DNA from: VXYL01 sp965116935
GTDB lineage: Bacteria > Pseudomonadota > Gammaproteobacteria > Pseudomonadales > Azotimanducaceae
Assembly: GCA_965116935.1 (NCBI GenBank)
Contig: OZ220737.1
Coordinates: forward strand, 1,798,001 to 1,862,000
Length of the DNA stretch: 64,000 nt
Direction: 5' to 3'
How positions within the stretch are numbered: the stretch's first letter is position 1; the number at the start of each line of letters is the position of its first letter. The notes below the pieces were generated by a model that was given only the letters and a program-made list of their open reading frames with translations, had not been told where the DNA came from and made no database searches. Below, in pieces: positions 8,793 to 16,542 of this stretch. Position numbers and translations under genes: made by a program.

Positions 8793-9665
8793 ATGCCCGA
8801 ATCTGCATTCGCGACATTCCGGAACACACTCGCACGTCGGCTATCGACACAGTCCATCGTGCTGGATGCCGCCGGACTCCTCGTCTGCTTCACGGCGGTG
8901 TACGTGCTCTACGCCGTCGTTATCGATCCGACAGCCGCCGAGATTCTTCGCGTTGCCGCCGAAACCAACTCTGTCCCCGGCCGGTCGTTCGCCATAGTCG
9001 TCAAGGACTGGGAGCAGCAGACGTGCATCGTCCTCGGGCTCTGGTGCCTGTGGCTCTTCGTCTCACGCTACCGCCTGCTCAACAGCGAGCAGCATCTGTT
9101 CGACCTCGACTTCCTGCACCTCGGCGACATCCACGAGTTCAGTGACGCCTCACTACGAACGCTGCAGACCCGCCTCGATCAGGCACGCGCCGAGATTCCA
9201 GACGCACTGTTGATCAGGAGCATGCGCGAAGCCGTAGACCACCTTCGCATGAACAGTGATTTCCGGGAGGCAAGTGAAGCGGCGCAGGACCTCTGCGAGC
9301 TTCACCTCGAGGTTCTCAACTCTAAACTTGCTTCCACCAAATACATCCTCTGGGCCATCCCTTCGATCGGCTTCCTCGGGACCGTCCGCGGCATCGGCGA
9401 GGCACTCGGCCTCGCCGGCGAAGCTGTGGCAGGCGACATCTCGGGGGTTGCCGGCAGCCTCGGCACGGCATTCAACTCCACCTGGGTCGCCCTCTTCGTC
9501 AATCTCGTCCTGATGCTCATGTCGAGCTTCCTCAACGGCCGTGAGGAAGCACTTGTCGCCAACTGCAAGACCTTCTGCACCCAGACCCTTGCACGCCTCA
9601 ACAGCCTTGCCAGCTCGGCCCGCGACACCCCCGATGCCGGCGGGACGACCGCCGCGAGACCATGA
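8793..9665 (+). CDS. MotA/TolQ/ExbB-family proton channel protein
   Basis: 290 residues. Four hydrophobic segments are visible at about 27-45, 77-93, 188-206 and 225-250, with a charged helical region of about 90 residues between the second and third, the layout of MotA/TolQ/ExbB proteins. The family-typical stretch before the last TMs reads WAIPSIGFLGTVRGIGEAL, comparable to YVGLFGTVWGI in the TolQ of this window. The last TM has Thr/Asn/Ser (AFNSTWVALFVN) that would line the channel. Such proteins form a pentamer around a dimer of TolR/ExbD/MotB-like partners and convert ion flow into motion; here the partners would be the next two genes, the first overlapping as ATGA. It is clearly not the Tol-Pal TolQ, which is at 40356-41033. 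Confidence 0.88.
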   Translation: MPESAFATFRNTLARRLSTQSIVLDAAGLLVCFTAVYVLYAVVIDPTAAEILRVAAETNSVPGRSFAIVVKDWEQQTCIVLGLWCLWLFVSRYRLLNSEQHLFDLDFLHLGDIHEFSDASLRTLQTRLDQARAEIPDALLIRSMREAVDHLRMNSDFREASEAAQDLCELHLEVLNSKLASTKYILWAIPSIGFLGTVRGIGEALGLAGEAVAGDISGVAGSLGTAFNSTWVALFVNLVLMLMSSFLNGREEALVANCKTFCTQTLARLNSLASSARDTPDAGGTTAARP

Positions 9666-10795
9666 AACCGCGCCGCTTGCGACGTCTCGCCTCCTCGCCG
9701 GGTATGGGCCTAGCATTCCTTGATGTCCTCTGTTGCGGACTTGGCTCAGCCGTGTTCCTTCTCCTCGTAATCCAACGAGGCCCGTCCCCCGTACCCGACG
9801 ACGGACTTCTCGTTGCCGACGACATCGCCCGTGTCGAAACGGAGATCGACGCAACCGAACACCGAATCGAAACCGCCCGTGACGCCATCCTCACCGTCGC
9901 AGAGTCCATCCGATCGGCACTAGCCGCCATGCAGGCACTCGCTGGCCTCTCGGACCTCCAGAAGCAGCAGGCGGCTGACGCGCTCTCAGCCCTCAACACC
10001 GCCAGACAACGACTCGGTGCCGAGCAAGCGGACCTCGCGGCCCTCCAGCCCCCGTCTCCAGCTCCGCCCGATACCCCCCGACAACATCTGACCGGACTAG
10101 CAGTCCGGGACGACCGCGTCGCCGTGTTCCTCGACTCCTCCGCCAGCATGCTCGACAGCTCACTCGTCGAGATCCTTCGCCTACGCGTTTCACCCAGCCA
10201 CCTCAAGCGCTCCGCGGAGAAATGGACGACCGCTCGAAGTGCCGCCAAGTGGGTCTACGACCGCTTGCCCGAGCGAGCCCGTTACCGTCTCTACCACTAC
10301 TCCGATCAGGTCCACGAACTGCAGGGAGACCCCGAAGGAACGAAACCCGGCACGATCGCTTGGCAAAGGAAGTCAACCGGCGCTCCCGCCCCTCCGCAGC
10401 AGGCCATCAACGCCGCTTTAGACGCACTCACTCCCCATGGACCGACCAATCTCCGTCAAGTCTTCGAGACCGCGGCACGCCTCTCGCCGCCGCCTGCCCA
10501 ACTTGTCCTCGTCACCGACGGCCTTCCAACCATCCCCGACGACACGCCTCTCCAACGCATCAAGCACTGCCCACGACCCAAGCAGAACCGTACGCCACTA
10601 ATCACGGCCGAATGTCGCGCCAGCATCTTCGAGCACGCGGCGCAGGTTGTCGCCCGTTCCCTGCGCGGGGTCACCGTCGACATCATCCTTCTCCCCCTCG
10701 AGGGCGATGCCAGCGCGACTGGGCTCTATTGGGATCTCGCCCTGGCCAGCCAGGGACGGCTCCTCACGCCCGCGCGCGGCTGGCCGCACACATGA
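9662..10795 (+). CDS. TolR-like N-terminal helix fused to von Willebrand A domain (first vWA subunit)
   Basis: 377 residues. A basic tail is followed by one TM whose start reads FLDVLCCGLG; Asp21 aligns with the ion-binding Asp of TolR/ExbD (YIDVMLVLL in the TolR of this window). A coiled-coil stretch spans about 55-128. The vWA domain begins near 150: MIDAS motif DSSAS at 158-162, Thr262 in the TN position and TDG at 285-287, so the metal site looks complete. In MotB/TolR proteins the periplasmic part binds peptidoglycan; here a vWA domain takes its place, suggesting Mg-dependent protein binding. ATGA overlaps link it to the channel gene before and the second vWA gene after. Confidence 0.85.
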   Translation: MKPRRLRRLASSPGMGLAFLDVLCCGLGSAVFLLLVIQRGPSPVPDDGLLVADDIARVETEIDATEHRIETARDAILTVAESIRSALAAMQALAGLSDLQKQQAADALSALNTARQRLGAEQADLAALQPPSPAPPDTPRQHLTGLAVRDDRVAVFLDSSASMLDSSLVEILRLRVSPSHLKRSAEKWTTARSAAKWVYDRLPERARYRLYHYSDQVHELQGDPEGTKPGTIAWQRKSTGAPAPPQQAINAALDALTPHGPTNLRQVFETAARLSPPPAQLVLVTDGLPTIPDDTPLQRIKHCPRPKQNRTPLITAECRASIFEHAAQVVARSLRGVTVDIILLPLEGDASATGLYWDLALASQGRLLTPARGWPHT

Positions 10796-11742
10796 AGCGG
10801 ACACGTCCGTCCAGCGACAGCGACGCCTCGCTCAGCTTCCTCGACATCATCGCCTGCGCTTTCGGCGCCATCGTCCTTCTCGTACTCATCCTCCCCGTCG
10901 GCGAGCGAAGCGGCCCGAAATCCGGCGTCCAACTCGGCGAGTACGGCGCACTTCTCCTCTCGCTCGCCGACCGTCGCGAGACCGCCACCGCCCTAGAGAC
11001 ACAACTCTCCGCCGACCGAACACGTGCCGATGCCCTCGCAGACATACTGTCAGCCCGGAAAAACGCAACCAGCGCACTTGCCGATCTGGTCGCCCACGTT
11101 CGCGCCCAGACCGAGGCAACCCACTCTCGAATAGCCGCCGCCCGAGACGCCCGCCAGCCCCAGCCCTCCACCCAACCCAAGTCGAACACCAGGCAACCCT
11201 CCGACTACGCCGGCATTCCGGTCGACTCCGAGTACGTCGCCATTGTCGTCGACACCTCGGGCAGCATGCGCCGCGTCTGGCCGGAGGTACTAAGAGAGGT
11301 CGACAACGTGCTGTCCATCTATCCGGAGATCAAGGGCTTTCAGGTCCTGAGCGCCAGCGGCGAGTACCTTTGGAAACCCCGCAACTGGATCAACGACAGT
11401 GCCGGCAACCGCGGAGTCGCCAAGGCCATGCTGCCGAGCTGGCCCGCCTATTCCGCCAGCAATCCAGAGGCCGGCATCCTGACCGCCGTCCGAGATCTCT
11501 ACCGGTCCAGAATGGCCATGGCCATCTTCGTATTCGGCGACGACTACATGGGTACCGACTACGACAACTTTCTCGACGCCGTCCGCACCGGCGTCGATCA
11601 CCACGCTTCCCCGGACGGCACACTCCGCATACACGCCTTCGGCTTCCGCTCCGAAGCGCCTGTGCAGCGCGCCAAATACGCCACCCTCATGCGAGAGCTC
11701 ACCAGGAGGCACGACGGCGCGTTCCTCGCCCTATCGAACTGA
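10792..11742 (+). CDS. TolR-like N-terminal helix fused to von Willebrand A domain (second vWA subunit)
   Basis: 316 residues from ATG 10792, which overlaps the previous stop as ATGA. The N-terminal TM starts SFLDIIACAFGAIVLLVLI with Asp18 in the TolR/ExbD ion-binding position. A helical linker spans about 55-120 and the vWA domain starts near 148 with a clean MIDAS motif DTSGS at 154-158. The later TDG motif is replaced by FVFGDDY. Sequence divergence from the first vWA subunit outside the TM and MIDAS suggests two distinct partners rather than a recent duplication. It is the last coupled gene of the cluster. Confidence 0.85.
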   Translation: MKRTRPSSDSDASLSFLDIIACAFGAIVLLVLILPVGERSGPKSGVQLGEYGALLLSLADRRETATALETQLSADRTRADALADILSARKNATSALADLVAHVRAQTEATHSRIAAARDARQPQPSTQPKSNTRQPSDYAGIPVDSEYVAIVVDTSGSMRRVWPEVLREVDNVLSIYPEIKGFQVLSASGEYLWKPRNWINDSAGNRGVAKAMLPSWPAYSASNPEAGILTAVRDLYRSRMAMAIFVFGDDYMGTDYDNFLDAVRTGVDHHASPDGTLRIHAFGFRSEAPVQRAKYATLMRELTRRHDGAFLALSN

Positions 11743-11762
11743 CTCAACTCGGCTAGATGCCT

Positions 11763-11768
11763 TACAAT
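11763..11768 (+). promoter_or_regulatory. Possible -10 box downstream of the cluster
   Basis: TACAAT lies 45 bases before the GTG at 11814 in an otherwise GC-rich context. No convincing -35 box is visible. Confidence 0.25.
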
Positions 11769-11813
11769 TGACCCAACTCGCCGCGCACACTTCCACAGAC
11801 TGAGACGAACCCG

Positions 11814-12207
11814 GTGCCCCAACAGAACACAACAGCCAGAATCGACCCCACCAAGCTTCCTTGCCCAACCGGCATCATCGCCGGACTAGCTCCCAGGCTC
11901 AGCGGAGAAGGCCATCTCCTCTACCAAATCGCGCACGGCGCCGAGGGTACACGTGCGGATTCTCGCCAATCTAGCCGAGGATCAAAAAGTCCAGTCCCCG
12001 GGAACCTTCACCGACGCCCCCTTCCCCCTCTCACGCTTGATCGCGCGCTTGGCGCGAATCCCCGATTTTCGTCCTGCAGACTTAAGGGAAACCCACAACA
12101 ACGATGATGGCCCATTCCTCACTGCCATACTCATCCACATCGGGCTCATCAAGGCGGTCGGCGACAACAGGTTTATTCTCGTAGGTTCTGACGCGCCGCC
12201 GAACTGA
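11814..12207 (+). pseudogene. Small unknown protein with an apparent +1 frameshift
   Basis: The frame from GTG 11814 gives PQQNTTARIDPTKLPCPTGI and GHLLYQIAHGAE, then degenerates near 11945. The +1 frame continues smoothly as VHVRILANLAEDQKV and PFPLSRLIARLARIPDFRPA to a stop at 12207. Joined, they give a protein of about 131 residues with no family I recognise. It lies directly after the motor/vWA cluster on the same strand and could be an extra member, a pseudogene or a sequencing error. A shorter intact reading (GTG 11953 to 12207, 84 residues) is also possible. Confidence 0.4.
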
Positions 12208-12417
12208 ACACAAACCCGACTCCACCTTCCGTCGCGTCATCCCTCCCATACCTTTTTCGTCGTCGGCCCCTCGCCCCGACAGCCCTCTCAGAGTGCGTCC
12301 CGCCGGATCCGGTGGATAACTCCGTTGACAAGGTCTGCGCGGGCGGTCGATGACGCGCTGCATCCGGGACGAAGGCGAGCCTGACGATACGGGTACACTT
12401 GCCCCGCAAGCCGGTTA

Positions 12418-12729
12418 CTGACCCGGGCGATAGTCGCCGAACGTCTCTGCCGCGAAGCGGGTCTCACGCGCAAGGAGGCGCGGGAGGTGGTCGACCTGTT
12501 CTTCGACACCGTGATCGACAGTCCCGTCGACAACGAACCCGTGCGGCTCAGCGGCTTCGGCCGCTTCCGCCTGCGCGACAAGAACGAACGCCCGGCGAGG
12601 AACCCGCGCACGGGCGAAGTGGCGATGGTGACCGCCCGCCGCGTGGTCACGTTCAGTGCCAGCCGCCTGCTCCGGCGCAGGATCGACGAGGCGGCGTCAG
12701 TCGCGCCGGTGCACGAAGACCGCCCCTGA
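12418..12729 (+). CDS. IHF/HU-family DNA-bending protein
   Basis: About 103 residues. The signature arm ARNPRTGE and the preceding SGFGRFRLRDK are typical of IHF/HU proteins, which dimerise and bend DNA. The N-terminal helices (ERLCREAGLTRKEAREVVDLFF) match IHF-alpha only if translation begins upstream of the first GTG (12487). The in-frame CTG at 12418, 36 bases after an in-frame TGA, gives the expected length, so a non-AUG start is inferred. The C-terminus ends ASVAPVHEDRP. The other HU-like gene of the window (33670-34038) is a different, lysine-rich type. A housekeeping or element-borne role cannot be decided. Confidence 0.7.
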   Translation: MTRAIVAERLCREAGLTRKEAREVVDLFFDTVIDSPVDNEPVRLSGFGRFRLRDKNERPARNPRTGEVAMVTARRVVTFSASRLLRRRIDEAASVAPVHEDRP

Positions 12730-13878
12730 CGGCACGTTTTCCGTCGTCTTGCCGGCCAGAATCCGCACCAGCGTGCGCTGCTTTTGGTCGACCCCGCCCC
12801 ATGGGACGAAGCAGGGCGCTCTCGTGGCGGACAGACGCTGCGGTCGGGGCGGCGCGTGCGGCTGGGGGCTGCCAGCTCGCGTTCGCTCGATCCTAGCACC
12901 CCCCAGCACGCGCCGCCCGGGTCACACGTCTCCCAGGCCGCTGGCCGTTACACGTGACGGCAGGCCGTTGACCGATCCGGCACTCGCGGTTTGCCACGAC
13001 GCCGCCATGGTCAACACGATGCGGTCTTGTGCGTCGACGCGCCCGTCAGCCGCGACATGGCCGCGGTCGAACGCCGCCCGCCTGCCGCGCAAGCGCGCGA
13101 CTTCCAGTCGCCGCACGCCCGCACCGAGGTGGGTGTTTGGGACCTGCTTCATGCCGAGGGTCGCTCCACGCTGGGTCAAACCCACGTCCGTGGCTTTTCC
13201 CCAGCGTGGAGCGGACGGTTTCGCGCAACGCGCACATTCCCAACCGAACACGCGACACGCATACGAAGTCGCAGTTTCGCAGGGGCTGCGGCAGGTCGCC
13301 GAAGGTGGCGGCCGTCGGCTCGATGACGGGCACGCCACCGACCGACTCAAGCGTGCCGAAGGCGACGGCCGGCGTCACCCTCGGCACCTCGCCGCAGCGC
13401 CCCGGCTCAGTCTGTCGTTAGCGGAATCGTCCCATGCGGTTGCAGGAAGTCCCAATGTCCCGAAATGTTGAAAAAGCCTTTGCGGGCCTGGATTTCCGTG
13501 CCCATAATCCGCCCCGAAAGCCTGCTGCCCCGAGGCGGCGTCAGACACCGGAGTCTGGGTAAACAAACCGGAACCGGAACCCCAGCCGGCCAAATCGGGT
13601 GATCGCCGCAAGCGCGGCTGTCGAACCGCGACAGGCGCGGATCGACGTGTCCAGCCCACCCCGGCTGCCCAAATCGGGGACCTGTCGCGAGAGCGACGTT
13701 GCAGAGTTCCCGACTGACCAAACGGGATGCGCGAGACCAGTCCGAGCGTTGCTTCGTCGAAGCAGAACAGGGGCGAAGCGGAGGACGGCGCAGTGAGCCG
13801 CCTCTCCGTGACCCGGCCTCGATTCGGGGTGCCTTTCTTACATTCTCGACAGTCCCCCGCAACGGAATCGAAGGGCCG
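12730..13878. other. Gene-poor region with degenerate sequence and a long hairpin
   Basis: No convincing gene. Overlapping ORFs on both strands have arginine/proline-rich compositions typical of non-coding GC-rich DNA. Three short stretches near 13587, 13668 and 13715 share a CCAAATCGGG-like core. The segment precedes the HTH/recombinase pair and may be the outer part of a decayed integrated element. Confidence 0.5.
13162..13213. repeat. Long perfect hairpin
   Basis: Arms CGCTCCACGCTGGG (13162-13175) and CCCAGCGTGGAGCG (13200-13213) are perfectly complementary over 14 bp. Inside lies a second palindrome CCACG-TC-CGTGG. There is no T-tract, so it is not an intrinsic terminator; a recombination or protein-binding site is possible. 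Confidence 0.6.
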
Positions 13879-14118
13879 ATGCCGCAGACCGACAACGGAT
13901 TCGACGCCGCCGGCGAGGCGCGCGCGCTCCGGGCCGAGACGCGCGAGCGCCGCCGCCGGCAGTACCATCGCTCGCGCCTGGACCGCCACGCGCACGAGCT
14001 GACGGCGCTCCGCGCCGAGGGCGCCAGCGCCGCCGAGCTGCGGCGCTGGCTGGCCCGGCGCGGCGTCCGCGTCGCGCATTCGACCGTGGCCCGCTGGCTG
14101 CGGCGCCAGGGGACCTAG
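13879..14118 (+). CDS. Small helix-turn-helix protein preceding a recombinase
   Basis: 79 residues from ATG 13879. The N-terminal half is a charged helix (ARALRAETRERRRRQYHRSR). The C-terminal half looks like a resolvase-type HTH (ELRRWLARRGVRVAHSTVARWLRR). It ends 6 bases before the recombinase frame on the same strand, so the two were probably co-expressed; the protein may bind the recombinase site as an accessory factor. No assigned family. Confidence 0.55.
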   Translation: MPQTDNGFDAAGEARALRAETRERRRRQYHRSRLDRHAHELTALRAEGASAAELRRWLARRGVRVAHSTVARWLRRQGT

Positions 14119-14124
14119 CCCGCC

Positions 14125-15029
14125 GTGCCGCGCTTCCGCAGCCGCCGCTCGCCCGAGGAGCAGGCCGCGGCCGCGGTGGGGCGCCTGGTCAACCTCGGCG
14201 CGCTGCGCCGCAACCCGAACCGGCCCGCCTCCGTGCGCACCGTGGAAAACTACCGCCATTGCCTCGCACGCGTCGCGCGCGACCTCGCCCGCGAGGGCCG
14301 CGAACTCAGGGATCTCACCCCCGAGACCGCCATCGAGTACCTGCGCACCCGCACCGACTTCGGCCAGAAGCACCTCGACATGCACCGGCAGGCGATCCAG
14401 GCCATGCTCGTGCACGTCAACCGTCGTCTCCCGAAGGGCGCCCGCCTTCCCGTCGTTCGTTCGAGCAGGCCGACCGTCTTGAAGGGCCGCGCCTGCACGC
14501 CGGCCCAGTACCGGCGCATCGCGGCGGCGCAGACGGAGCCCCACGCGCTCGCGACGGCGATCGCGCACGCTGCCGGGCTGCGGGCGCACGAGCTCCTGAC
14601 CCTCGCCCCGCCCGACGAACAGCCGCCCGACCGGCGTCCGGCGCGCGCAAGCAAGTTCGCGGGCCGCCCGGGCGCGACTACACGGTCGTCGGCAAGGGCG
14701 GCCTCGTCCGGATCGTCCGCGTTCCCCACGCACTCGCCGACCGACTGGAAGACCGCCGCCGTCGGGAGCCCGCACGCGTCACCGACCGCGGCGTACACTA
14801 CCTCTCCCGCTACGACGTCGGCGCCGGTCGCCGCTGGAGCGCGAGCTTCTCGGCCGCCTCGAAGCGCGCCCTGGGGTGGAGCACCGGCGCGCACGGCTGC
14901 CGCCATGCGTACGCCCAGGAGCGCATGCGGGAGCTCCAGCGCGAACTCCCTCGGCGCGATGCGCTTGAGACCGTCAGCCAGGAGCTGGGACACTTCCTGC
15001 CCGAGAAGACCGAGGCGTACCTGCGTTGA
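14125..15029 (+). pseudogene. Tyrosine recombinase, frameshifted
   Basis: A GTG-started frame encodes the SAM-like N-terminal domain (VRTVENYRHCLARVARDLAR) and the first catalytic Arg in AAGLRAHELLTLAP. The reading then changes frame by one base near 14668 (GRPG then RDYTVVGKGGLVRIV) and continues to a stop at 15029. The second part keeps the HxxR box (HGCRHAYA), the later His (LGH) and the nucleophile Tyr in TEAYLR. All catalytic residues are present, so a single indel separates this from an intact enzyme of about 300 residues. Inactivation or a sequencing error are both possible. Confidence 0.7.
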
Positions 15030-15603
15030 CACGCCGGACCGTGGCGCTGGACGCGGAGCGCCTCCAAGCCATCGGGCCGCTGATGGAGGACAGCGTCACG
15101 TCGCCGACCGGCCCGGCAGCACCGCGCGGGGAGTCCCCAAGGTGCGGGGCGTAGGGTGCGCGTGCCCGCTCCCCACTCCGCTCCTGGGTCACCACAGCGT
15201 CCGGGTCCCGCCCCGGCCCCTCGTGGACGGTCTTGTAGATGAGGATCGCCAAAGCGACGGTGGCCACGACGCGCACCCGGAAGACGACCGGATCCTTGCC
15301 GACCTCGTCGTCTTCCGGGTCGGCTGCCGCAACACGCCTTGGGGACTTCATGCGGCAGGATGCCAACGCCCTGACTCGCCCCGCAGGCCCCCCCAACCAC
15401 TGGCTTCCCGACCACCAGACCTGGTCGTTTCCGGCAGGTCGGTCCGCAGTGGGTGCCCAGACTGCTCCTGGCTCTGCTGACGTCGGCCCTGACTGGCCCA
15501 TCCAGCCCCATTCTGCAAGCTGGGTTGCCCTTCAACCCAAGCGTTCGCGAGCCGGCAACCGCCAGGTTCTGACCATTTCGAGGAGCGAGGCCGATGCCTC
15601 AAG
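15030..15603. other. Gap with no convincing gene
   Basis: The only candidate is a minus-strand frame from ATG 15351 to 14974 (125 residues) with one hydrophobic segment (VVATVALAILIYKTV); it overlaps the recombinase tail and lacks a ribosome site. Confidence 0.4.
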
Positions 15604-16227
15604 CTAGCCGTTGCGCTGGAAAAGCAGCACGGCCGCACGCGCGCGACCGCCGCCGCGGTCGACCCTCATCATGTCGCCGACGAACTCGCAACAGGACATG
15701 CCCTCTCCTTCCGCGTGCTCTCTCGCATGTCGAACGATGGCGGTGGTGCGGTCTTGCACGCGAGCCCGCCCCGACTTGTCCTTGCCCGTCCAGCACACGA
15801 AGTAGAACGCCACCATGCCCCACCGAAGTGCGGGAGCCTCGCGAAGTGCGTCGCACCCCCGTTCCACGTCCTGCGACACCGAGCTGTAAGTGAATCCGGT
15901 GCCCACCTTCACCTCGATGGGGCCGTGGATCCCTTCGTCCCCGGGACCCCAAACGGCGATGTCGAACCGCCCCTGCGGGGGCAGACTTCCCTCATTGCCA
16001 TCCAGCCGCTTTCCGTCGGACCAGCGGACCGCATCGTTGATGTTCTGCTCCAGGGTCGCGTAGCGCTTGAGGTACTTGGCGATTCGCCTGGCGATGTGAA
16101 CCGTGGCGAAGTACTCGGGAGCATCGTGCAGTCGCCACCCGCCCGTCATCGCTTCGTAGGCTTCATCGGCTGCGGCAAGCGCATCGAGGATTTTCCTCGC
16201 AAGCCGCTTCGGGTCGTTTGATCTCAT
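15604..16227 (-). CDS. Putative PD-(D/E)XK-type nuclease of unknown family
   Basis: 207 residues from ATG 16227 (ATG 16263 would add 12). A helical N-terminus (RLARKILDALAAADEAYEAM) is followed by GRFDIAVWGPGDEGIHGPIEVKVG, which matches the core PD-(D/E)XK pattern: an Asp at the end of a beta strand, then E-x-K in IEVKV. A Cys/Trp-rich strand (WGMVAFYFVCWTG) follows. The fold is shared by restriction enzymes and repair nucleases; the specific role is unknown. It lies alone between two damaged recombinases, the position expected for cargo of an integrated element, perhaps a defence gene. Closest alternative: a general hypothetical protein with a chance motif. Confidence 0.5.
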   Translation of the reverse strand: MRSNDPKRLARKILDALAAADEAYEAMTGGWRLHDAPEYFATVHIARRIAKYLKRYATLEQNINDAVRWSDGKRLDGNEGSLPPQGRFDIAVWGPGDEGIHGPIEVKVGTGFTYSSVSQDVERGCDALREAPALRWGMVAFYFVCWTGKDKSGRARVQDRTTAIVRHAREHAEGEGMSCCEFVGDMMRVDRGGGRARAAVLLFQRNG

Positions 16228-16542
16228 TGACTCAACCTTGTTTCCCCTGCTGGGTTCTCCCATTGTCGCCGTGCCGCCAGGTCCGCAGGTTCGAGTTGCA
16301 GAATGGCGAACTTGGAGAACGAGGCCAGTTGCGCCAACCGCACTGCCGCGCGAACTGGGCCAAGGGCCCTGCACGGCGCTGCATGTCGACTGTCCACGGG
16401 CGCGGTGCCGTCGACGATGGTCTGAAGCCCGCAGCGAACCCTGTCGGCGAGGCGTCCCCCAGCGAACCGCGGGAGTAGCGATGGACGTGCGACAGACCTG
16501 ACGCTGTTCGACCGCTCGACCGAGCACGCGCCGGTGGTGCCG
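16228..16542. other. Gap with no visible feature
   Basis: About 315 bases separate the nuclease-like gene and the integrase remnant. No ORF with coding character, palindrome or promoter stands out. Confidence 0.4.

Noticed and set aside
9153..9854. Minus-strand ORFs opposite the channel/vWA genes
   Set aside because: No ribosome sites or domains; they are reverse-frame shadows of well-supported genes.
2386..11742. Zorya defence system or flagellar MotAB
   Set aside because: No ZorB-like OmpA/peptidoglycan-binding domain, no ZorC/ZorD helicase, and no flagellar genes; only the channel family is shared.
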